Source of the DNA: Cerrena zonata
Taxonomy: Eukaryota > Basidiomycota > Agaricomycetes > Polyporales > Cerrenaceae
Direction: 5' to 3'
DNA length: 64,000 bases
Assembly (NCBI GenBank): GCA_038087015.1
Contig: JASBNA010000023.1
Span: forward strand, 124,001 to 188,000
Part shown: one piece after another, positions 57,301 through 64,000 of the stretch
Layout: each line of letters begins with the position of its first letter
Numbering within the stretch: position 1 is the stretch's first letter
Translations under genes and position numbers: made by a program
Notes under the pieces: model-generated
What the model was told of the DNA's origin: nothing
Database searches by the model: none
What the model saw: only the letters and a program-made list of their open reading frames with translations

Positions 57301-60020
57301 TTTCCAATGTAGAACCATTGAAACTTTGTTTCAAAAGTCTTAATAAAACACTATCTAAAACATAGTTCAAATGACGGTAACCAACGATTCGAATGAACTC
57401 AACCAAAACGCTTATCAAATCCACTTCTGAAGTAATCCATTGGTTTTTCTTACCATTAACATTAGGATTGAAGAAGATCAAATCAAATAAAGCTGTCGAG
57501 TTTCTTAACGGTGTTATTCAAGGTATCTGTCAAACGATAGATATAAACCCAAGTTAATCTAGCAACGCAAACAATGAAAGTAGTCTTATCGCCACGATCA
57601 ACTTTTGGTTTCAATTTAAAGACGTTATTCTCAATAATATCAAACCAAGCTTCTGAAAATAATTCTTTACGAGAAACAGATAACATGGACGTTAATAAAT
57701 GAATAGAATAAGCCCATCCATTGTTTGTATTCAAGGGCACTGACGATGATAAATTTGAGCTTGTTAAATTGATTGTTGATGACGAGCTAAGATTGCTACT
57801 TGATTTCATCATTTGATTCCAAATAAAACTTGCTTTGTTATAAATTCCTTCTATAGCTTCAACCCACGTTGGATAATTAGTTTCTGCGGTCAATATGTTA
57901 GCCAATGGTAAAACAAGATTACTTAGAACTTCACAATATGCATAAATTATTGATTCATTTTGAGATTTGATGAAGAATTTTGCCAAAGAGAAAATGAATT
58001 CAGCACTTTCTTCAAATACTTCCAAAGGATAATTTGTAAGCTTCAAGTATCTCATTCCATGGATCAATAATTGTAACCTTGGCTCATCCTCCTGTTTCAC
58101 TTGGGATGGGATTTTCTCGAGATCGGCTATAAAACGATCAGTAACACTTAAGAATCTTTGTTCGGACATAAAACCTAATAATTCAGCAAATAAGTTCCAA
58201 TTGGATGATCTGACTAAGGATTCGCTTGTACTTATAGGATCCGTGGTTTTTAATTGGGTATAAACTATCTCCTCGAGCTTATCGCCTAAGTCATCACCCA
58301 TTATATCTGGAGATGTTTGCTTGACAACTTCAATTAAAACACGACATAAAATGTAAATAGACGCTAATGATTTGCGTTCAGCTTGGATGGCAGTTTCCCT
58401 AGCTTTGACTATTTGATCGTCGTAGAATGTTTTTTGTTTAATAAAATCATTATCGTACAGCAGTCTAACTTGTTCGATACTTGGGGATCTAGTGATAGAA
58501 TTGCTTACAGCTGATGAAGCGGATTGATTTCGACGATGAGACATTTTCGAAAAACTTTTGGTTCTCATTAAACTAAGACTTCTTTTGCCTCTTCCAGCTA
58601 CATTACTATTTTTCATTATTCCTGGGTTATTAGGACCAACCGAATTGTCAATGGGTTGTTGAGCTCTTGATAAGTTAGCTTTAGCGTGATTCAAAGTTTT
58701 TTCAACTTCAGAAGCCGCCAAAGATGCAATTTCACTTTTATTTTTTCTCCAAAACATAACACTATCAATAACCGGTTTTGGTTTTCTTCTTGCTATATAT
58801 CCTAAGGATGCCACTATTTTATCAAATTGAGGATCAACTCCTTCTGAAAGTAAGTCGATTATTGGAGGTTCTTCAGTTAATGGATAATCTATGCATAAGT
58901 TCAATTTACGTTCAGCATGGCGAACGAATTGAGTGAATATAATGTGAAGAGTGTATTCAGCAGGGGCTTTTCAGATCTGTTGCTAAATCTCTTCTCATAG
59001 TTCCGAATTCTTCACCATTTGAAAATCTCAATCTCTGCATTGAAGTTGCGGATAAGGGAGGAGGTAGTTGAGGAGAAGGTTCTATGTGCTCTTTGACGGG
59101 AGCATTTGAAATCGGAGATGAAAAAGTTGGTGGTTTGGATTTAAGGGTAAACTTATTATCCTCGGGCAAAGGAGAAGGTAAATCGATAAATCCTTTATGA
59201 TGGAAGAGAGGGGGATCTTGTAATTTGAAGTTATTTGTAGGCTCAATCATGTTAGGAACTTCGATTAAGTTATGGCTTGTATGACTTTCTGGGTAGATTT
59301 GATCATTGAACGATGAATTCTGATTGTTTCCTTTCATTACAGTATCGGGTTGGATTTTCTGGATAGGTAGAGCTTTAGCAGTATTATATTCTATTACGTG
59401 GGCAGTAACTTCTTGAGATCCTTCGGATAAGGCCAAGGATATTTCAGATTCGTTAGGAATAGTAGTCTTAGGAGGTTTAAAACTTGATATAGACTGACGA
59501 GGACCAATTTTGAAGCCGCTAGTATTTTGATAAATTTCATTTGGATCATTTTGTACTGATGAGCCAATCATTGAAGAACCAAGTTTTATGTTGTCTTCAG
59601 AAAGGTCTCTATTATCTTCTGCTCTTTGAATACTAGATATATTTGAAAGGTCTGCCGACATTTCATATTCTTGATTTAGTTCAGTAGGAGGAGAATTTAT
59701 ATTTAATTGAGCAGTGGAGTCTGTAAGATGGGATGCCGGTTGATCGTTAATTATTTGATCATTGCTAAAGTTAAAACCAGGACTTGGATCTTGCCCATGC
59801 ATCATATCAAAACGGTTAGAAGTACCATGGGTATCATCATCGAGGTTTTCAAATTCGTCTCCATTCCCGTGAGAATAAAGTTGATTTAGGTCGTCATAAC
59901 CTTCTTCGCTTAAGTTCTGATTAAATTCCATTCCTTGCTGAGAGATTGCTGATAATGCTGTTGTTTCTGATCCAATCCAGATGGATATTCCAGATCTGAT
60001 AAATCGGGTATTTCGATCAT
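51381..60020 (-). CDS. TAO3: Furry-family RAM-network scaffold Tao3, eight frame changes
   Basis: About 2,880-residue homologue of Tao3/Pag1 (YIL129C), the Furry protein needed for Cbk1 kinase activation, Ace2 function and polarised growth. The start is placed at ATG 60020 (MIEIPDLSDLEYPSG), followed by an Asn/Ser-rich disordered region. The conserved N-terminal domain starts at EYTLHIIFTQFVRHAERKLN / DYPLTEEPPIIDLLSEGVDPQFDK. Armadillo-like repeats and a C-terminal domain (FAMQILMTLNAM, FPQLFWSSVACLS) with a disordered tail complete it. Eight single-base changes split it: near 59933, 58963-58966, 57489-57491, 57219, 57168, 53839, 53745 and 53332-53335. Family sequence continues on each side, with no deletion visible. 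Seven behave as one extra base, one as a missing base. It is divergent from MET18, as in S. cerevisiae. Confidence 0.93.
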
Positions 60021-61265
60021 CAAGCTATAAGTTCTGATAATCCGGTAGTATCGAGCTAGATCTATTCTTCTTATAACTATGATGATTATCTTTTCTTTCC
60101 AAACTCGGACAATTAACGAGTGAAAAGAACGATAGAAATTAAGGAGTTTCTTCAAAAGAAGAGTGTTTGCAAATTAATTACTAATAATGACAAGGAAAGT
60201 ATGACTTTTGAGCTTGTTTTAACGAGATCAGAGAAGTTTCCAAAGAACCTTTCTTGTTCCCTTATGTTTCTTGTATTAATTTTGTGTTTTTTTTTTGCTT
60301 CTTGTTGTTTTTTTTTTGTTTTGTTAGCTTTTGTTTTGATTTTTGCTGTATTAACAAAGGAGGTAAAACAAAGCAGATTCAAAAAATTTTCAATTTTGTA
60401 AGAGATTCCGATAAGTAACCTTACCTTTTGGTAGTGTTGGAGTGACTAGTTATTGGAATTGACTAGACATTCGTTGTTGAACGTGCGTTGAGCCGCTTCT
60501 ACATTGGTGGTTGCATTGGAACTATTTTACAATCTAAGCTTTCATTATCAGAGATGAAGTGAAAATCTGTCTATCAGTATCTTGTACTTTGTTTCACTTT
60601 GGTGGCCATGGCGAACTACAGTTATGGCTGGCCATCCCTTCTCAGACATGCAAAATGCTCCTATAATTAGACAGGTCAAGAGACCTTACATGCACAGGAG
60701 CTCATTGTAGCCCTCATCGCTTCATTCTCGTAATCATAATGTGACATACTATTGTCCTTGGGAAAAGTTGTGGCAGTTCACTCTCGATGCGCATTAGACT
60801 CTTTCAAATAGACGACTTGGCCTCCCAGTAGATCCTTATTGAAACTTCATCTTCATTTTGTTGTTGTTACGGCATTGTCCCTTGGAGGAAAAATTGTTGA
60901 AAACGGTCAAATGACAGTTGCCAACGACATTCTTCCCACTCTCACAATGACATTCACCTTCCCACCGCATGACACATTCCTCTCGTCTCTCTTCCCTAAA
61001 CCCTAACCCTGCCAGCACCTACTTCTTTTGTGATTATACTTTATCTGAATAACGTCCGTAAAATAAACCTTTTTTTGAAGTCCTTTTTTTGCACCCGTAC
61101 AACCAATTCGTACACCCGTACTAAATTTATACATCCGTACATCGGGAAATTTGAAGATAAGATCGAAAATTTTTAAAGCTAGCCGCTGACCAAGATCCAT
61201 ATTACTCATCTATTCAGCTAAACTCTGGGTTTAATTGGTGTTTAAAGGCGGATTTATATTAAAAA
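60021..61265. other. Divergent TAO3/MET18 region
   Basis: 1.25 kb. The TAO3 side is T-rich (60280-60350). From about 60520 to 61010 the DNA is GC-richer, has no gene-like frame, and includes a small perfect hairpin AGGTC-AAGA-GACCT (about 60670-60690). CCCTAA repeats (60994-61010) and three Rap1-type sites (61092-61141) precede MET18. Confidence 0.55.
60994..61141 (+). promoter_or_regulatory. Array of Tbf1-like CCCTAA and Rap1-like sites upstream of MET18
   Basis: CCCTAAACCCTAACCCT (60994-61010) gives two to three Tbf1-type TTAGGG complements. CACCCGTACA (61092-61101), ACACCCGTAC (61112-61121) and ACATCCGTACA (61131-61141) are three same-orientation Rap1-type sites about 20 bases apart. The array ends 125 bases before the MET18 ATG. 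Confidence 0.6.
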
Positions 61266-64000
61266 ATGGCTTCGCAGGAATCTATCCATGATATCCCCAT
61301 GCTTATAAATCAATTTTTGGCGACTGCAGATGATGAATCGCTGGTTTATAAGAGATTTAGTCAAGAATTGGCACAATTAATCGCCAACGGCGAGTTATCC
61401 TTATTACAGTTTATTCAGAACTTGGGATCTAGCTTAACTTCGGATAATGACTTGATCAGAATCAAATCGGTTCAATGTATGACGTCTACTTTCCAGGATC
61501 TTGACAAATCAAAACTATCAAAACAAGACATTCATGTTGTGCTTCAATTTTTTATTGCCAAATTTGATGATAAAGTTTGTTTGATTCATATATTACAAGG
61601 TTTGAACTCTATTATATTGTTTAATAACTTTATTCCAAGTATCAATGGGAACTATAATCTATTATTGACTACTCTTCTTGAAAAATATGATCCAAAGAAG
61701 AGCCTTGCTAAAATCAGATATGAGCCTTTCCAGATATTGAAAACTTTGTTCAATAATCATTTGAAATATATTCAATCCAGGCCTGCAGATCAGGACTTGT
61801 TTGTGAAGGCGTTTATACATATTGCAAGTGGTGAAAAAGATCCACGTAACTTATTGGCTTCTTTCGACCTTAATTCTGATATTAACCAACATTTGTCTTT
61901 CGATCCTCAAAACGAACTTCATGAAGAATTTATAACCGACTTATTTGATGTTTGTTTTTGTTATTTCCCAATCGCTTTCACTCCTCCTGCTAATGATCCA
62001 TATAAAATCACTGCTAATGATTTAAAAGTTCATTTGAGAAATACCATTTCTTCTCAAAGTTTATTTGCTAAAGATAGCTTTCCTAGTTTGATTGAAAAAT
62101 TAACTTCTACTAACCCAACTGTAAGAAATGATGTATTGAAAACCTTATTGTTATGTGTTCAAAATTATAATAATGAAACCTTATTACAGTATTGGTTGAC
62201 TATTTGGGATTCTTTAAAATTTGAAATACTTCATAACGAAGCAGTTATATTTAATCCAACTCTCAACATCATTATACCTAACGACTTTGAATCCAAGATC
62301 GATGATTCCGATGAAAATAAGTCTTTGCTATTCACTCTACAAATTTTGATGGAATTAGCAAATGTCATGAATCGAGAAAATCAATTAGAGAACTATTTAT
62401 CCACCGTCACCGAAGAATTGAAAAAAAGTTTGAAATCAATCAACGATAAAACATTCAAACAATCTGTTGTCCTCTTAAGTTCCTTGGCCTCTGTTTCAAG
62501 TGAAAGCTTCAATTTCATCTTGAAATTCTTATTCTCTGCTCAGGTATGGGGCAAACTCATTAGAAGTGACGTTGATGAAAATATGGATATCGAAGAAGTC
62601 CCCTCTAAACAAGAAACTGAAATCGATATTAATGAAGTCGATCAGAAGCAATCTGAAGACGTAGTTTTCAATGTATCTAAACAGAGAGAACTTATTGAGA
62701 ATTTTGGTTTCGTTTTATCAGCTTATCATATTTTATCTCAGAAAGACTCAACTTTTGCCAGTGGTGGAAATAACTTGAAGTTGTATAAAGATCATTTATT
62801 GATATTCTTGGGTCAATTATTACAAACTTCTTCGAATATCGAGAAGACTTTAAAATGTAAAGTGATTCAACAATTAATCAAATTAACTTTATTGCATGGA
62901 TTATTGAATAACCAAGACTATTCCCTTATTTTTGGCTGGTTGAATGACATTTTATCAAACAGTATTGATTATAGCGTTACAAATTGGGAAAAAGATATGG
63001 TTTTGACCGAAATTATTAACGGTTTAGTAAAATGTATGACTGATGAACATAGTTCTGCTAAAATTGAAAATGCTCATGCAACTGAAACTAGCCTTACCAA
63101 CAACATTACCTTGGTAATAGATTTAATCTTACCTACCTTGCTTGCTTTATTAGATAATGTTCAAAGTGATGATGAATTGGTGAACTTTTCTAAAATCTTA
63201 AAAATTATCGATACATTATGTGTCAATTATCAATTTTTGGATGTATTGACCGTCAGGTTATTGAATAAATTATCTCAATTCAATCAACTGACATTATCTA
63301 CGGACTCCAAGTTATTTATCTTCAAGGAAATAATTGATTGCTTTATATCCTCCTTTAAAAAGACACAATCTGTTAATCAATTTCTTACTAATTCTTGGTA
63401 CAAAAATTTCGTACCTCGTTTCTTAAATGTCGTTTTGCAATCAGATGATAAAACAGTAATTGAGTTAAGCGGTGTTTTAATTGGTTTAATTATTAAATAT
63501 ATTGACAAGTCAAAACATCAAAGCATTCTCAATGATTTTGTTGGATGTTTCTTACTTAATCAATCTAATCTCAATATTAATGTTCCTGGTGTCACTCAGC
63601 AAGTCAGTACTTATATTGGACTATTCAACAATATTTTATCAAGTGTTGATAGAAAAACAAACTTCGAGGAAGCTTTAGGTTATTCCATTTTCAACTTGAT
63701 CGACAAGATTTCTAAATTTGCTTACAGCTCTTTCAACGAAGATATTGACGAGTATTATAGAATCGGATATCTTCAAAACTTATCTATCTTAGTTAATAAA
63801 TTCACCAAACAAAATGATGAAACCAATGGTGAAAGAATCTCACAACTCGTTTTTGAAATAGAAAAATTCAACAATTCAAACACAGAATTGACCAAAAATC
63901 AAATTGAAACGTTTGAAATATTTACTTGGATATTGAAAGCATTAGTTTTACGATCAGATAGATATGGATTCCAATACACAGATAAATTGATTGACTGGTT
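61266..64000 (+). CDS. MET18: Cytosolic iron-sulfur assembly HEAT-repeat protein Met18/Mms19, 3' end outside the window
   Basis: The frame from ATG 61266 is open through 911 codons to the window edge, with no frame break. The sequence is all-helical and Leu/Asn-rich as in HEAT-repeat proteins. Its N-terminal part corresponds to the Mms19 N-terminal domain, for example SVQCMTSTFQDLD, LLTTLLEKYDPKKSLAKIRYEPFQILKTLF and CFCYFPIAFTPPANDPYKITANDLK. This last segment, with LRNTISSQSLFAKDSFPSLIEKL after it, is the Met18 signature. Met18 (YIL128W) is the targeting subunit of the CIA complex, delivering Fe-S clusters to DNA polymerases, helicases and others. S. cerevisiae Met18 is about 1,030 residues, so roughly 100 residues are missing. 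Confidence 0.93.
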   Translation, partial: MASQESIHDIPMLINQFLATADDESLVYKRFSQELAQLIANGELSLLQFIQNLGSSLTSDNDLIRIKSVQCMTSTFQDLDKSKLSKQDIHVVLQFFIAKFDDKVCLIHILQGLNSIILFNNFIPSINGNYNLLLTTLLEKYDPKKSLAKIRYEPFQILKTLFNNHLKYIQSRPADQDLFVKAFIHIASGEKDPRNLLASFDLNSDINQHLSFDPQNELHEEFITDLFDVCFCYFPIAFTPPANDPYKITANDLKVHLRNTISSQSLFAKDSFPSLIEKLTSTNPTVRNDVLKTLLLCVQNYNNETLLQYWLTIWDSLKFEILHNEAVIFNPTLNIIIPNDFESKIDDSDENKSLLFTLQILMELANVMNRENQLENYLSTVTEELKKSLKSINDKTFKQSVVLLSSLASVSSESFNFILKFLFSAQVWGKLIRSDVDENMDIEEVPSKQETEIDINEVDQKQSEDVVFNVSKQRELIENFGFVLSAYHILSQKDSTFASGGNNLKLYKDHLLIFLGQLLQTSSNIEKTLKCKVIQQLIKLTLLHGLLNNQDYSLIFGWLNDILSNSIDYSVTNWEKDMVLTEIINGLVKCMTDEHSSAKIENAHATETSLTNNITLVIDLILPTLLALLDNVQSDDELVNFSKILKIIDTLCVNYQFLDVLTVRLLNKLSQFNQLTLSTDSKLFIFKEIIDCFISSFKKTQSVNQFLTNSWYKNFVPRFLNVVLQSDDKTVIELSGVLIGLIIKYIDKSKHQSILNDFVGCFLLNQSNLNINVPGVTQQVSTYIGLFNNILSSVDRKTNFEEALGYSIFNLIDKISKFAYSSFNEDIDEYYRIGYLQNLSILVNKFTKQNDETNGERISQLVFEIEKFNNSNTELTKNQIETFEIFTWILKALVLRSDRYGFQYTDKLIDW

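Noticed and set aside
60836..61209. Two minus-strand frames between TAO3 and MET18
   Set aside because: They run across the CCCTAA and Rap1-like arrays and look like chance frames in GC-richer DNA.

Overview
This is a nuclear chromosome segment of a budding yeast of the CUG-Ser1 ('CTG') clade. Genes are compact and almost intronless, and they lie in AT-rich DNA full of poly(A)/poly(T) tracts. Two in-frame CTG codons fall exactly where the Yck2 and Prp43 families have an invariant serine (4545-4547 on the minus strand, 38611-38613 on the plus strand). This is the signature of CUG read as Ser. Gene orthology below was judged from remembered Saccharomyces cerevisiae proteins, not from a search.

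Layout. 1-807: 5' part of a SAM methyltransferase running off the window. 1674-2867: a 2OG-Fe(II) oxygenase-like protein. 3729-7489: YCK2 and CUZ1, neighbours in S. cerevisiae too (YNL154C/YNL155W). 7717-19769: RPP1, then ELA1, PDR16, CSL4, a small orphan gene, BNI4 and a globin. Apart from RPP1 and the orphan, this is the YNL230C-YNL234W block with ELA1 flipped. 21386-22972: a Medusa-like regulator with a 4.1 kb gene-poor region upstream. 27117-40396: OM14, RPS2, NAB2, BRE4, COQ8 and PRP43 (the YGL119-123 block, with COQ8-PRP43 inverted as a unit and BRE4 inserted). 41321-44278: ARF3, RKI1, RPS7 (YOR094W-YOR096W in the same order and orientation). 44718-51072: BZZ1, APP1, TMA46. 51381-64000: TAO3 and the divergent MET18 (YIL129C/YIL128W), the latter running off the right edge.

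Functional themes. Several genes serve cell polarity and membrane traffic (YCK2, BNI4, ARF3, BZZ1, TAO3, APP1, PDR16). Others serve RNA and ribosome biology (RPP1, CSL4, RPS2, NAB2, PRP43, RPS7, TMA46). The promoters of RPS2, RPS7 and NAB2 share CACGTG boxes next to Rap1-type CATCCGTACA motifs. The same motifs appear upstream of MET18 and PDR16, and at an orphan site near 26.6-27.0 kb that has no ORF.

Six genes are broken by a total of 16 single-base frame changes: CUZ1 2, RPP1 1, BNI4 2, globin 2, PRP43 1 and TAO3 8. All can be explained by one base gained or lost in a short run of identical bases, so they look like assembly errors and I annotate these as genes, not pseudogenes. Twelve of the 16 are in the 'one extra base' direction. 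The most striking biology is the globin, whose C-terminus is a polybasic CVIM box like that of K-Ras4B, predicting a farnesylated, membrane-bound globin. I found no tRNA, rRNA, mobile element or CRISPR array.
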